Shown here: positions 18,302 to 27,614 of the stretch, piece by piece
How the letters are laid out: each line of letters starts with the position of its first letter
How positions within the stretch are numbered: position 1 is the first letter of the stretch
Assembly (NCBI RefSeq): GCF_000374125.1
Contig: NZ_KB893643.1
Span: 193,645 to 257,644, forward strand
Length of the DNA: 64,000 nt
Reading direction: 5' to 3'
Source: Niabella aurantiaca DSM 17617
Lineage (GTDB): Bacteria > Bacteroidota > Bacteroidia > Chitinophagales > Chitinophagaceae
The notes under the pieces: model-generated
What the model was told of the DNA's origin: nothing
The model's database searches: none
What the model saw: only the letters and a program-made list of their open reading frames with translations
Position numbers and translations under genes: made by a program

Positions 18302-18328
18302 ATGCGGGACTGGTCATCCCGCATTTTT
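18302..18328 (+). terminator. Rho-independent terminator after the sigma/anti-sigma operon
   Basis: Perfect 8-base stem ATGCGGGA/TCCCGCAT (18302-18309 with 18317-18324), loop of seven, followed by TTTT. Confidence 0.8.
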
Positions 18329-18357
18329 ATGCAAAGATTCCTATCTTTAGAACAGCC

Positions 18358-19860
18358 ATGAAATTACTGAACGCAGCACAAATTAGGCAGTGGGACGAGT
18401 TCACCATGCAGTATGAACCGGTTGTTTCATTGGAACTGATGGAACGCGCCGCTAATGCCTGTGCCCGGTGGTTGCAGCAAAACACGCTTGCAGACAGCTA
18501 TTACGTTTTTTGCGGCAAAGGCAACAACGGGGGCGACGGACTGGCCATCGCCCGCCTCCTTTACAACTCCGGCAAGGCCGTAACCGTTTTTATACTGGAG
18601 TCGGAAGCAAAAGGATCAGAAGATTACATTTCCAATTTCAATATCCTGCACCATCTGTCCGCCATTCCCATTTACCAGCTCCGGTCGGAACAGGACTTTC
18701 CGCTGATCCCTGATGCATGTATTATTGTTGATGCGCTTTTCGGAACAGGGTTGAACCGGGGACTGACGGGGCGGGCGGCACTGCTGGTAGATCATTTAAA
18801 CAATGCCCCGGCACCCACCGTCTCCATCGATATGCCCAGCGGGCTGTTCTGCGATCAGTCTTCCCTTAACCAGCCAGTCATCCGGGCACGGCACACACTT
18901 ACATTCCAGGTACTGAAAATGGCATTCCTGGCTGCCGAGAACGAAGCGTTTTTCGGGCAGGTACACCTCATTGATATCAACCTCCATCCTGCGTTTCCCG
19001 AGCGCGTGGACACCCGTTTCCACCTCATCAACAAAACAATGGCCCGGCAGCTCTACCGGCCACGCACCGCCTTTGCACACAAAGGGAATTTTGGCCATGC
19101 CCTGATCGTAGCCGGCAGCTATGGGAAAACCGGGGCGGCCGTTTTAAGCACCCGGGCCTGCCTGAGAGCGGGCGCCGGCCTGGTAAGCGCCCATGTACCG
19201 GAACAAAGTGTTCCCATTCTGCAAACGGCCGCCCCGGAGGCAATGCTATTGCCCGATACTGAAGCGACCCATATTGCCCATCCCAACTATGCTCCGGACC
19301 TGTTTTCCGCAATCGGGGTCGGGCCCGGCATAGGAACAGCGATCAAAACAAAGTCCTTCTTACGGGAATTGCTCGAGCGGGAAACACGGCGTCTTGTACT
19401 GGACGCGGATGCCCTGAATATCATCGGGGAAAACCCCGGCCTTTTAAATCTGCTGCGGCCGGACAGCATCCTTACACCGCACCCAAAAGAATTTGCCCGC
19501 CTGTTCGGAACACAGGATCACAATTTTAAAAAAATAGAGGTAGCTGTCTCTAAGGCAATGGAATTAAATATTATAATCGTCTTGAAAGGGCATCATACCC
19601 TGGTGGCCCTGCCAGACGGAACTGGCTTTTTCAACATTTCCGGAAATGCCGGAATGGCAAAAGGAGGCAGTGGGGATGTGCTCACCGGCATCCTTACCGG
19701 TTTGCTGGCGCAAGGTTACCTGCCCAAAGAAGCGGCCATTATGGGTGTGTTCCTGCACGGGCTTGCAGGCGATCTTGCCGCCCAGAACAAAGGGATGGAT
19801 GCAATGCTGGCCACGGACATTATCGAAAACATCGGAAACGCTTTTCAGCAATTGTCATGA
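18358..19860 (+). CDS. nnr: Bifunctional NAD(P)H-hydrate epimerase/ADP-dependent dehydratase
   Basis: Metabolite repair enzyme of 500 residues that restores hydrated NADH and NADPH. The N-terminal epimerase domain (about 1-215) has FCGKGNNGGDGLAIARLL and DALFGTGLNRGL. The C-terminal ribokinase-like dehydratase domain has GPGIGT, LDADALNII, LTPHPKEFARLFG and the glycine-rich nucleotide site NAGMAKGGSGDVLTGIL. The fused form is the normal bacterial arrangement, and the length is as expected. The gene is monocistronic, starting at ATG 18358 just after a terminator. Confidence 0.95.
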   Translation: MKLLNAAQIRQWDEFTMQYEPVVSLELMERAANACARWLQQNTLADSYYVFCGKGNNGGDGLAIARLLYNSGKAVTVFILESEAKGSEDYISNFNILHHLSAIPIYQLRSEQDFPLIPDACIIVDALFGTGLNRGLTGRAALLVDHLNNAPAPTVSIDMPSGLFCDQSSLNQPVIRARHTLTFQVLKMAFLAAENEAFFGQVHLIDINLHPAFPERVDTRFHLINKTMARQLYRPRTAFAHKGNFGHALIVAGSYGKTGAAVLSTRACLRAGAGLVSAHVPEQSVPILQTAAPEAMLLPDTEATHIAHPNYAPDLFSAIGVGPGIGTAIKTKSFLRELLERETRRLVLDADALNIIGENPGLLNLLRPDSILTPHPKEFARLFGTQDHNFKKIEVAVSKAMELNIIIVLKGHHTLVALPDGTGFFNISGNAGMAKGGSGDVLTGILTGLLAQGYLPKEAAIMGVFLHGLAGDLAAQNKGMDAMLATDIIENIGNAFQQLS

Positions 19861-20052
19861 GCAACCGGCAGGTCCGTTCTTCCCAATTACACATGCAATA
19901 TTTTACCAGAACATCGCTTCTTTCACTTTCTTTTTCATAGCTTTCAAAAAAGCTTTATAAATGATTTAAAAGTTCAAATAAAAACGATTGACGGCTCAAA
20001 AAACCGCTGGTTGGCTCTCAAAAATAACAACTCACTTGTTGAATGCAACACT

Positions 20053-20060
20053 TATATTTG
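20053..20060 (+). promoter_or_regulatory. Candidate Bacteroidota -7 element upstream of hppA
   Basis: TATATTTG matches the TAnnTTTG consensus exactly, 43 bases before the ATG of the pyrophosphatase gene. No good TTG -33 element is found at the expected spacing, so confidence is limited. Confidence 0.4.
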
Positions 20061-20102
20061 CAACCTTGCTTATGCCTAATATATTAATGTAGAAAAATTT
20101 AT

Positions 20103-22331
20103 ATGCAACATCTGATCTATTTAGTACCTCTCATGGCCATCATCGGCCTCATTTACACTTTATTTAAATTTCGATGGGTTGTAAAACAAGATGCAGGAAC
20201 ACCAAGGATGAAAGAGATCAGCAATCATATTGCTGAGGGGGCCATGGCCTTCTTAAAAGCTGAATGGAGGATCCTTGCCTACTTTGTGGTGATCGTTGCA
20301 ATTTTACTGGGAGTGCTTGCCAATGCCAATCCACACTCCCACTGGATGATATCCATATCTTTTATCATTGGAGCCGTTTTAAGCGCTGTGGCCGGCTATA
20401 TCGGGATGAAGGCTGCTACCTTTGCAAACGTACGCACGGCCAACGCCGCAAGAACCAGCCTGCGCAAAGCGCTGAATGTTTCTTTTGGCGGTGGAGCCGT
20501 TATGGGAGTTGGCGTAGCCGGGCTGGCCGTGTTGGGCCTTGGCGGATTATATATTGTACTGAAACACTTTTTTGCACCGGATGCCGACCTGAATTCAGCG
20601 GAAATGCTGACCACTGTTGAAGTGCTGACCGGTTTTTCACTGGGAGCGGAATCGATTGCCCTTTTTGCCCGCGTAGGTGGTGGTATCTACACCAAAGCTG
20701 CCGACGTGGGTGCCGACCTGGTAGGAAAGGTAGAGAAAGGCATTCCGGAAGATGATCCCCGTAACCCGGCTACCATCGCCGATAATGTGGGTGATAATGT
20801 AGGAGACGTTGCCGGTATGGGCGCCGATCTTTTCGGATCTTATGTGGCCACGGTACTGGCAACGATCGTTCTGGGGCAGCAGATTGATGTGGCAAACGGT
20901 GCGGATTTCCTGGGCGGTTATTCTCCGGTAGTGCTGCCCATGCTGATCGCCGGGACCGGGATCCTGTTCTCCATCATCGGAACCTTTTTTGTAAAGATCA
21001 GTGAAAACGCAGGGATCAATACTCAAACCGTTCAGAAAGCACTGAACATGGGTAACTGGGGTTCTATTATCTTAACCGCCCTGGCATCCGCCGCACTGGT
21101 GTACTGGATCCTCCCGGAACAAATGGAACTGCGGGGCTTTCATTTTACCAAGAACGGCGTATTGGGCGCAATTGTGGTAGGACTGGCCGTGGGCGCGCTA
21201 ATGACCGTCATTACCGAATACTATACCGCAATGGACAAACGCCCGGTGAACTCCATCATTAAAAAATCCTCAACGGGGCATGCCACCAATGTGATCGGCG
21301 GTTTGGCCGTGGGTATGGAATCTACCTTTTTGCCCATTCTGGTACTGGCCGCTGGTATCGTGGCTTCCTACAAATGTGCAGGCTTATATGGCGTATCCAT
21401 TGCCGCTGCCGCAATGATGGCCACTACGGCCATGCAGCTGGCTATTGATGCTTTTGGCCCGATCGCCGACAACGCGGGCGGTATTGCCGAAATGAGCGAA
21501 CTGCCCAAAGAAGTACGGGAAAAGACCGATGTACTCGATGCCGTTGGAAATACCACCGCTGCTACCGGTAAAGGATTTGCCATCGCCTCTGCAGCATTGA
21601 CCGCATTGGCATTGTTTGCCGCATTTGTAGGGGTCGCCGGCATTACAGGCATCGATATTTATAAAGCCAATGTACTGGCCAGCCTTTTCCTGGGGGCCAT
21701 GATCCCCTTTATTTTTTCGGCACTGGCCATCCGCGCGGTAGGTGAAGCCGCCATGGCCATGGTAGAAGAGGTAAGAAGGCAATTCCGCACCATTCCGGGT
21801 ATCATGGAGGGAAAAGGAACGCCCGAATACGATAAATGCGTGGCCATCTCTACCGAAGCTTCCCTCAAAAAAATGGTGGTCCCGGGTGCCATCGCCATCA
21901 TTTCTCCCATCATTATCGGTTTTTTACCCGGTTTTGGCGCCGAAGCCCTGGGTGGCTTTCTGGCAGGTGCTACCGTATCGGGTGTATTGCTGGGGATGTT
22001 CCAGAACAATTCCGGCGGGGCCTGGGACAATGCCAAGAAATCCTTTGAAAAAGGCGTAGAGATCAACGGGGAAATGTTCCACAAAAAATCCGATCCGCAC
22101 AAAGCATCAGTGACCGGTGATACCGTGGGCGATCCGTTCAAAGATACTTCCGGTCCGTCCATGAACATCCTTATTAAACTGATGTCGATCGTTTCCCTCG
22201 TCATCGCACCTACCCTTGCACAGGTGGAAGGGAACGTGGCCAAACAGCCGGCCCCCGTTAAACAGGAAATGACAAAAAGCACTACGGCCTCCGGTAAGAC
22301 CGCTGCGCATTTTAGCAGCGTTTCAAAATAG
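20103..22331 (+). CDS. hppA: Membrane-bound ion-translocating pyrophosphatase, K+-dependent type
   Basis: Integral membrane pump of 742 residues that hydrolyses pyrophosphate and exports H+ or Na+. It has about 16 helices. The catalytic motif [20 protein letters not shown] is followed by [18 protein letters not shown], and a second site reads DNAGGIAEM and [18 protein letters not shown]. In the last motif Ala486 and Gly489 occupy the positions held by Lys and Thr in K+-independent enzymes, which places it in the K+-dependent group that contains Na+ pumps. Start is ATG 20103. The C-terminal tail is short and charged. A strong terminator follows. Confidence 0.95.
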   Translation: MQHLIYLVPLMAIIGLIYTLFKFRWVVKQDAGTPRMKEISNHIAEGAMAFLKAEWRILAYFVVIVAILLGVLANANPHSHWMISISFIIGAVLSAVAGYIGMKAATFANVRTANAARTSLRKALNVSFGGGAVMGVGVAGLAVLGLGGLYIVLKHFFAPDADLNSAEMLTTVEVLTGFSLGAESIALFARVGGGIYTKAADVGADLVGKVEKGIPEDDPRNPATIADNVGDNVGDVAGMGADLFGSYVATVLATIVLGQQIDVANGADFLGGYSPVVLPMLIAGTGILFSIIGTFFVKISENAGINTQTVQKALNMGNWGSIILTALASAALVYWILPEQMELRGFHFTKNGVLGAIVVGLAVGALMTVITEYYTAMDKRPVNSIIKKSSTGHATNVIGGLAVGMESTFLPILVLAAGIVASYKCAGLYGVSIAAAAMMATTAMQLAIDAFGPIADNAGGIAEMSELPKEVREKTDVLDAVGNTTAATGKGFAIASAALTALALFAAFVGVAGITGIDIYKANVLASLFLGAMIPFIFSALAIRAVGEAAMAMVEEVRRQFRTIPGIMEGKGTPEYDKCVAISTEASLKKMVVPGAIAIISPIIIGFLPGFGAEALGGFLAGATVSGVLLGMFQNNSGGAWDNAKKSFEKGVEINGEMFHKKSDPHKASVTGDTVGDPFKDTSGPSMNILIKLMSIVSLVIAPTLAQVEGNVAKQPAPVKQEMTKSTTASGKTAAHFSSVSK

Positions 22332-22353
22332 CGGAGATTACAAAATATATTTG

Positions 22354-22383
22354 GAGTTGTTTCATTGGAAACAACTCTTTTCT
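22354..22383 (+). terminator. Rho-independent terminator of hppA
   Basis: A 10-base perfect stem GAGTTGTTTC/GAAACAACTC with loop ATTG is followed by TTTTCTTTT. Confidence 0.85.
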
Positions 22384-22431
22384 TTTCCGGGAATATCAAC
22401 GTAAAGAATGCCGCGCTTCTGCGACCACGGC

Positions 22432-22773
22432 CTACTTTATGTCTGCAAATACAAAATACACGGCACCGATCAGCAGCAAAAAGCTGACGAGGTATTTCCA
22501 GTGAAACGCATTGTTGGCAAAAGCCACGGCATAGATGGTAAATACCACCAGGGTGATCGCCTCCTGCGCGATCTTCAATTGAAATAAATTCATACCCGCC
22601 TTCTGCCCGAAACGATTCGCCGGTACAGCCAGGCAATATTCGAAAAATGCGATCAGCCAGCTTAGCAGGATCGCCTTCCACAGGGGCCAGTTCTCATTCC
22701 TGAGATGATGATACCAGGCCAGCGTCATAAAGACATTGGAGCAGATCAACAGGAGAATGGTTCTGTAAAACAT
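22432..22773 (-). CDS. DUF486 family small membrane protein
   Basis: Membrane protein of 113 residues with four helices, related to the drug/metabolite transporter superfamily half-units. The family signature runs from [17 protein letters not shown] through [18 protein letters not shown] to [19 protein letters not shown]. Function is unknown. Start is the ATG at 22773. It is downstream of cutC on the same strand with a 34-base spacer, so it may share the transcript. Confidence 0.85.
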   Translation of the reverse strand: MFYRTILLLICSNVFMTLAWYHHLRNENWPLWKAILLSWLIAFFEYCLAVPANRFGQKAGMNLFQLKIAQEAITLVVFTIYAVAFANNAFHWKYLVSFLLLIGAVYFVFADIK

Positions 22774-22807
22774 AAATAAGGAACAAAGTTATGGCTGCCG
22801 CCACAGA

Positions 22808-23551
22808 TCAGACCAACGCTTTTTTAAAGGCAGTAACCTTAGCCGGGTCGATGCCCGAATGCCGGATGCTCTCTGCATCATTGACAAATGCGGGGGTACT
22901 GAATTTCATTTTTGAAGGGATCATTTCCCGGAGGGAGCTGTGAAACTGGGTGCAGCCGGTATCAGCAGCCAGCGCTTTTACATTGTCGGTGCGCACCCCG
23001 CTCCCGGGCATAATGATGATCCGCCCCGCGGCCTGCTCATTCAGCCGCCGGATCAACGGTGCGCCCTGTATGGCCGTAAGCTCCTGCCCGCTGGTAAGGA
23101 TCCGCTCACACCCTGCACCAATGATCTGCTCCAACGCTTCCAGCGGATCTCGGCACCGGTCAAACGCGCGGTGAAACGTAACACCCATCGGATAAACCGC
23201 TTCAACGATCCGGGCGGTGCGTTCTACATCAATTTCACCATTCGCTTTTAGAAAGCCCACCACCACACCATCGCAATCCAGATCTTTGCAATTAACAGCA
23301 TCCGCCAGCATGCATGCAAACTCTTCCTCCGTATATAAAAAATCGCCCCCCCTTACCCGGATGATCGGATAGATGGGAACATCAAATCTGTCCCGGCAGG
23401 TTTTGATCACTCCATAAGACTGGGTAGTGCCCCCCTCTCCCAGGTTGGCGCAAAGTTCGATACGGTCCGCACCTCCTGCAACAGCATTCTTCGTGGATTC
23501 AAAATCGGTCGTAGCGATCTCTATAGTAAATTCATTGTATATAGGGGACAT
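22808..23551 (-). CDS. cutC: CutC family protein (copper homeostasis-like TIM barrel)
   Basis: Cytoplasmic TIM-barrel protein of 247 residues. Family motifs are FTIEIATTDFESTKNAVAGG, ADRIELCANLGEGGTTQSYG, VTFHRAFDRC, RILTSGQ and GRIIIMPGSGVRTDNV. CutC was linked to copper tolerance, but that role is disputed and its enzyme activity is unproven. The ATG at 23551 is selected. An ATG at 23698 stays in frame but would translate a 15-base repeat and overlap the end of the upstream gene. The start lies 19 bases after that repeat (23570-23629). Confidence 0.88.
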   Translation of the reverse strand: MSPIYNEFTIEIATTDFESTKNAVAGGADRIELCANLGEGGTTQSYGVIKTCRDRFDVPIYPIIRVRGGDFLYTEEEFACMLADAVNCKDLDCDGVVVGFLKANGEIDVERTARIVEAVYPMGVTFHRAFDRCRDPLEALEQIIGAGCERILTSGQELTAIQGAPLIRRLNEQAAGRIIIMPGSGVRTDNVKALAADTGCTQFHSSLREMIPSKMKFSTPAFVNDAESIRHSGIDPAKVTAFKKALV

Positions 23552-23569
23552 GGGGGTTGTTTGGTGAGA

Positions 23570-23629
23570 GGTTTTAGTGAAATGCTTTTGAGTGAAATGT
23601 TGTTTAGTGAAATGTTTTTTAGTAAGATG
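23570..23629 (-). repeat. Four tandem copies of a 15-base repeat before cutC
   Basis: Read on the minus strand the units are CATCTTACTAAAAAA, CATTTCACTAAACAA, CATTTCACTCAAAAG and CATTTCACTAAAACC, followed by a decayed fifth (TCTCACCAAACAACC). They fill nearly all the space between the glycosylasparaginase stop (23631) and the cutC start (23551). The unit length is a multiple of three. Confidence 0.85.
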
Positions 23630-23630
23630 T

Positions 23631-24656
23631 TTATTGTCCGGATGTAAAATGATAATTGGCGTCAACAAGGGTTTCTTTTGTTTTTGTTTTGATGGCATAG
23701 TTAAACCCCTTGTGTATGGCGTAGGAACCTACCACCCCGTTCCTGTTGATAGCGATAAAAGCTACCTGGATCTTTTGCGCGTCCGCTTTCTTGATCTTTA
23801 CGATACGTTCAATGATCTTCCGGCAGGCCACTTCCGGTCCGTACCCCTGGCGCATCATTTCCACCACGCTGTGCGAACCGGCCACCCGGATCACATCCTC
23901 TCCCTGGCCGGTAGCTACGCAGGCGCCCGCTTCATTGTCTACAAACAGCCCCGCACCGATGATCGGCGAATCGCCCAGCCGGCCCCGCATTTTAAACCCC
24001 ATGCCGCTGGTGGTACAGCTGCCGCTTAGGTTGCCCATCGCGTCCATGGCCAGCATCCCGATGGTATCATGATTCCATTCACCATTATCGAACCGTTCGG
24101 GTGCAAACGGACCATGCCCCTTGTTTTCCCGGTTGATGGCGGGGGCATACTTTGAATCTTCCAGCCATTTCTTATAGGCTCTTTGCGCGTCCGCCGACAA
24201 TTCCTGGGGTTCCAGCGGAAAACCTTCTTCCACGGCAAATTGCTGTGCCCCGCTGCCCACCAGCATTACGTGCGGCGTTTTTTCCATCACGCGGCGGGCT
24301 ACGGAGATGGGATGTCTGATCCGCTCCAAAAAGCCTACGGCGCCGCAATTGAACTGATGATCCATAATGCTGGCGTCCAGCGTCACAATTCCATCCCGGT
24401 CCGGATTGGCGCCCAGGCCCACACAACAGTTCTGCGACGCTTCTGTTATCTTAACACCCTGCTCCACGGCATCCAGGGCACTGCCTCCCTTTGACAGGAT
24501 CTCCCAGGCACCTTTATTGGCGGCCAACCCCGCATCCCAGGTAGATATAACGACCGGCCCGTTTTGCGACACCACCTGTCCGCGGCCATTTTTGAGTAAT
24601 AACGACGTTACTCCGGAAAGGAGCCCCAGCTGAAGAAAACGTTTCCTGTTGATCAT
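23631..24656 (-). CDS. N4-(beta-N-acetylglucosaminyl)-L-asparaginase (glycosylasparaginase)
   Basis: Ntn-hydrolase of 341 residues that removes Asn from the GlcNAc-Asn stump of N-glycans. The precursor is expected to self-cleave before Thr198 in HDTIGMLA, giving the N-terminal nucleophile. Other family motifs are STWDAG, VGLGANPDRDG and GRLGDSPIIGAGLFVDN. The N-terminus (NRKRFLQLGLLSGVTSLLL) is an export signal that resembles a Tat signal but has RKR rather than RR. A periplasmic site is likely, as for the Elizabethkingia enzyme. It could complement the GH20 and NagB genes 1.3-5 kb away in degrading glycoprotein glycans. cutC follows. Confidence 0.92.
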   Translation of the reverse strand: MINRKRFLQLGLLSGVTSLLLKNGRGQVVSQNGPVVISTWDAGLAANKGAWEILSKGGSALDAVEQGVKITEASQNCCVGLGANPDRDGIVTLDASIMDHQFNCGAVGFLERIRHPISVARRVMEKTPHVMLVGSGAQQFAVEEGFPLEPQELSADAQRAYKKWLEDSKYAPAINRENKGHGPFAPERFDNGEWNHDTIGMLAMDAMGNLSGSCTTSGMGFKMRGRLGDSPIIGAGLFVDNEAGACVATGQGEDVIRVAGSHSVVEMMRQGYGPEVACRKIIERIVKIKKADAQKIQVAFIAINRNGVVGSYAIHKGFNYAIKTKTKETLVDANYHFTSGQ

Positions 24657-25274
24657 ACACCTATTTTTTTTCGAAATTAATCATTCCCGCGCATTTCATT
24701 CCGGTTAAACCTACCCTGGAAGCATAACCCTTTTTCTGACTCGTGAATACACCAATCAGGGCGGCCAGACACACTAATTATTCACACCATAAATGTGCGA
24801 ATAAATTCTGTCAAAAAAGAACGAAATCTGAACAGCTGTTTAAAAACGATCCGGGAGCATCCGTATAACCATTAAAAAGTACCAGCTTTTTATCGCCGCT
24901 ACTTAGGGAATCGCAGTAGCCGTCATCTATAAAAAGCGGGGATCAACGATCATTTTGGCAAAAAAGGCATGGCCTCGGAAGATCCGGCAAGAACGGGTTT
25001 CAACCCGTTTATACGTCCAAAAGAGCAACAGAGCGCCATGGGCCCCGGGCATAATAATGATCCGTGCCCATGGCACTTATGAAATTACGGCCTCGTTAAA
25101 GATGTATCAAAAGTCTTTCATTTGTCATTAGCAACTTGTTTCCGTATTTAATAATAGTTATCTATCAATAGATCCTGAAACAAGTTCAGAACGGCAACAA
25201 CGCGCCGGATGGCGCTTATAAGAAGATCAAGATTTTATTTTTAAATAGCTTCTGACGACACAGGGTGCCTGTGA
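24657..25274. other. 618-base intergenic region without a recognisable gene
   Basis: No coding sequence with family resemblance is seen on either strand. It contains several inverted repeats: AACGGGTT-tc-AACCCGTT near 24994-25011, a 9-base palindrome pair at 25035-25074, and GCGCC-ggat-GGCGC near 25202-25215. The last two share the flanks CAACA..GCGCC and ATGGC.CTTAT, so they may be diverged copies of one short palindromic element. Confidence 0.5.
25035..25074. repeat. Inverted repeat enclosing a 21-base cutC-like segment
   Basis: GCCATGGGC (25035-25043) and GCCCATGGC (25066-25074) are perfect inverted copies. The spacer 25044-25064 matches 20 of 21 bases of the cutC coding sequence at 23003-23023, which encodes the RIIIMPG motif. 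The resemblance may be chance or the trace of a small duplication. Confidence 0.5.
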
Positions 25275-25778
25275 TCAGGAAGCAGTACCCGGCGCATCGG
25301 GCAGTTGCAGCCGTTTTGTATCTGAAAACGCTTCCAGGCGCCGCTGGTACTCTTTTTGTACCCGCCGCTTCATAAAATTTGTCCACCCAAAAAACTCCCC
25401 TTTTATACCATAAGCCTGCGCGATCCATTTGGTAAGACTGAACCCGTCGCTGTGCTCAATGATCTGCTGATCGGCAAACCGCATGAACGATTTAGCTTCA
25501 AAACGGATCCGCCGGTTTGAACGGGAAGAACGCCAGGTGGCCTTCCATTTACAGGTAGCATATTCATGATCGATCTCTTCGGTTTTGATAACGGTCAGTT
25601 CAAATTCCCGGATCCCCATACAGACCATTTCCCACTTGTCCGCTACCTGCTCCCCTTCCAGCATTCCAAAAAGCGGATCACTGTAAATAATCTCCTTGCT
25701 GTAGAGCGCATTCATGCCCCGGTGATCCAGGCTTCCAAAGGCCGAAAAAAACAATTCAATAATTTCAATATTTGTCAT
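25275..25778 (-). CDS. NTF2/SnoaL-like protein
   Basis: Small protein of 167 residues with the nuclear transport factor 2 layout. An N-terminal helix (EIIELFFSAFGSLD) and YSDPLFGMLEGEQVADKWEM are followed by the curved sheet (EFELTVIKTEEIDHEYATCK and IRFEAKSFMRFADQQIIEHS). Such proteins are ligand-binding or isomerase-like; no catalytic residues can be named. The start is placed at 25778 (MTNIEII), with 25784 (MGMTN) as an alternative. The longer reading from 25856 adds a hydrophobic run that does not fit the family. No operon partner. Confidence 0.75.
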   Translation of the reverse strand: MTNIEIIELFFSAFGSLDHRGMNALYSKEIIYSDPLFGMLEGEQVADKWEMVCMGIREFELTVIKTEEIDHEYATCKWKATWRSSRSNRRIRFEAKSFMRFADQQIIEHSDGFSLTKWIAQAYGIKGEFFGWTNFMKRRVQKEYQRRLEAFSDTKRLQLPDAPGTAS

Positions 25779-25920
25779 CCCCATATTAAAGACACCGGTA
25801 ACTATATTATTTATACCCACCGCTGCGATGCACGAAAATAAGACAATCGTTTGCATTACTCCTTCTTAATTTCTAACTCAAAAAATCCTTAACTTGGCGC
25901 ACAAAACTCAAACCTTTGTT

Positions 25921-27549
25921 ATGCGCGCTATTTTATGCTTTATTGCTTGTCTTTTCGTATTCAATATCGGGGCCCAGGAAATCAGCATCATTCCGCAGCC
26001 ACAGTCCGTTGTTGTAAAAGACGGCAGCTTTACCCTTAACCGCTCCACACCCATTGTTGCCGTATCAAAAGATGATAAGAATATTGCAGCGCTTTTTAAC
26101 AGTTACCTGAAATCCTATTATGGGTTTTCCCTGCGGGTTGTTTCCAAAGGAACAAAGGGAATTGTCCTTACCACAAGGTCCGCCTCGGGAGATGGTTATT
26201 CACTGGAGGCCGACCCTTCGGCCATCCGCATCGCCGGCAATTCTGCAGCAGGCACTTTTTACGGAACCCAATCCCTGATCCAGCTGCTTCCGGTAGAAAA
26301 AGGCAGCACGCTCTCCATTCCGGCCGTATCCATTACCGATGCGCCGGACCTGGCATACCGGGGTATGATGCTGGATGTAGGCCGTCATTACTTTCCGGTG
26401 GATTTTGTAAAAAAATACATTGATTATATTGCCCTTCACAAAATGAACTATTTTCACTGGCACCTTACTGAAGACCAGGGCTGGAGGATCGAAATAAAAA
26501 AATATCCCAAACTTACCAGTGTGGGCGCCTGGCGTAATGGCACCATCATCGGCAATTTTCCGGGTAAAGGGAATGATCACAAAAAATACGGCGGGTTCTA
26601 TACCCAGGCCGAGGTAAAGGACATTGTAGCCTACGCAGCCAAAAGATACATTACTGTAATCCCGGAAATAGAAATGCCCGGGCACGGGGGCGGCGCCATT
26701 GCGGCCTACCCGTATTTAAGCTGCTTTCCTGATGAGCCTACACGTCCGGCCAAAGGCGTCAGCTGGAGCGGCGAGGTAAAAGGAAAACAGGTACAGCAGG
26801 CCTGGGGCGTGTATGAAGACGTTTTCTGCGCGGGAAAAGAAACCACGTTCAAATTCCTGGAAGACGTGCTGAATGAAGTGTTGCCCCTCTTCCCTTCCAA
26901 ATATGTACATATCGGCGGCGATGAGTGCCCCAAGAAACACTGGGAACGGTGTCCCAACTGCCAGAAAAGGATCAGAGAGCTGGGCATAAAAGGCGATGGC
27001 AAGCATACGGCTGAACATTACCTGCAAAGCTATTTCATCCAGCGCATGGAAAAATTCATCAATTCCAAGGGCAAGAACATCATCGGCTGGGACGAGATCC
27101 TGGAAGGTGGCCTGGCTCCCAATGCCACGGTAATGAGCTGGAGGGGTGAAAAAGGCGGCATTACCGCAGCACGCCAAAAACACCAGGTGATCATGACGCC
27201 AAACAACTATGTGTATTTCGACTACCAGCAATCGCCCAAAGAAGACTCCGTTACCATTACCAACAACCGCAATCATTTACCCATAGAAAAGGTGTACAAC
27301 TGGAAAGTCGTTCCCGACAGTCTCAGCACTGAAGAACGCAAACTGATCTGGGGCGGCCAGGCCAATTTGTGGACCGAATACATAAGCAATCCTAAAAAAG
27401 CAGAATACATGCTGTTTCCAAGAATGAGCGCACTCAGCGAAGCCCTGTGGAAACCGGTTCAGGACCGCAATTTCGACGATTTCAAAAAAAGGCTGGAAAC
27501 CCAAAAGAAACGGTACGACCTCTGGGGCGCCAACTATTTTGGGAAATAA
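25921..27549 (+). CDS. Beta-N-acetylhexosaminidase, GH20
   Basis: Secreted exo-hexosaminidase of 542 residues that removes terminal GlcNAc or GalNAc. A signal peptide is at residues 1-19 (LCFIACLFVFNIGAQ). The GH20b domain (about 20-150) is followed by the catalytic barrel: YRGMMLDVGRHYFPVDFVK, MNYFHWHLTEDQGWRIEI, IPEIEMPGHGGGAIAAYP and the catalytic pair Asp334-Glu335 in HIGGDE. A late WGGQANLWTEY motif follows. The ATG at 25921 starts the signal peptide; the frame is open to a TTG at 25894. It is 65 bases upstream of the NagB/PIG-L gene, so release of GlcNAc and its further use are likely co-regulated. Confidence 0.95.
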   Translation: MRAILCFIACLFVFNIGAQEISIIPQPQSVVVKDGSFTLNRSTPIVAVSKDDKNIAALFNSYLKSYYGFSLRVVSKGTKGIVLTTRSASGDGYSLEADPSAIRIAGNSAAGTFYGTQSLIQLLPVEKGSTLSIPAVSITDAPDLAYRGMMLDVGRHYFPVDFVKKYIDYIALHKMNYFHWHLTEDQGWRIEIKKYPKLTSVGAWRNGTIIGNFPGKGNDHKKYGGFYTQAEVKDIVAYAAKRYITVIPEIEMPGHGGGAIAAYPYLSCFPDEPTRPAKGVSWSGEVKGKQVQQAWGVYEDVFCAGKETTFKFLEDVLNEVLPLFPSKYVHIGGDECPKKHWERCPNCQKRIRELGIKGDGKHTAEHYLQSYFIQRMEKFINSKGKNIIGWDEILEGGLAPNATVMSWRGEKGGITAARQKHQVIMTPNNYVYFDYQQSPKEDSVTITNNRNHLPIEKVYNWKVVPDSLSTEERKLIWGGQANLWTEYISNPKKAEYMLFPRMSALSEALWKPVQDRNFDDFKKRLETQKKRYDLWGANYFGK

Positions 27550-27614
27550 CCTGCCGCGGCTTCTGCCGAAACAGGTGCGCCCATTCATTTATAAATCAAT
27601 ATAAAATCATACAA

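Noticed and set aside
21659-22681. 340-codon reading on the minus strand
   Set aside because: Covers the end of the pyrophosphatase gene, its terminator and the DUF486 gene in another frame.
23552-23698. Upstream extension of cutC to the ATG at 23698
   Set aside because: It would translate the 15-base repeats into a HFTK-type string and overlap the end of the glycosylasparaginase gene; CutC similarity begins at 23551.
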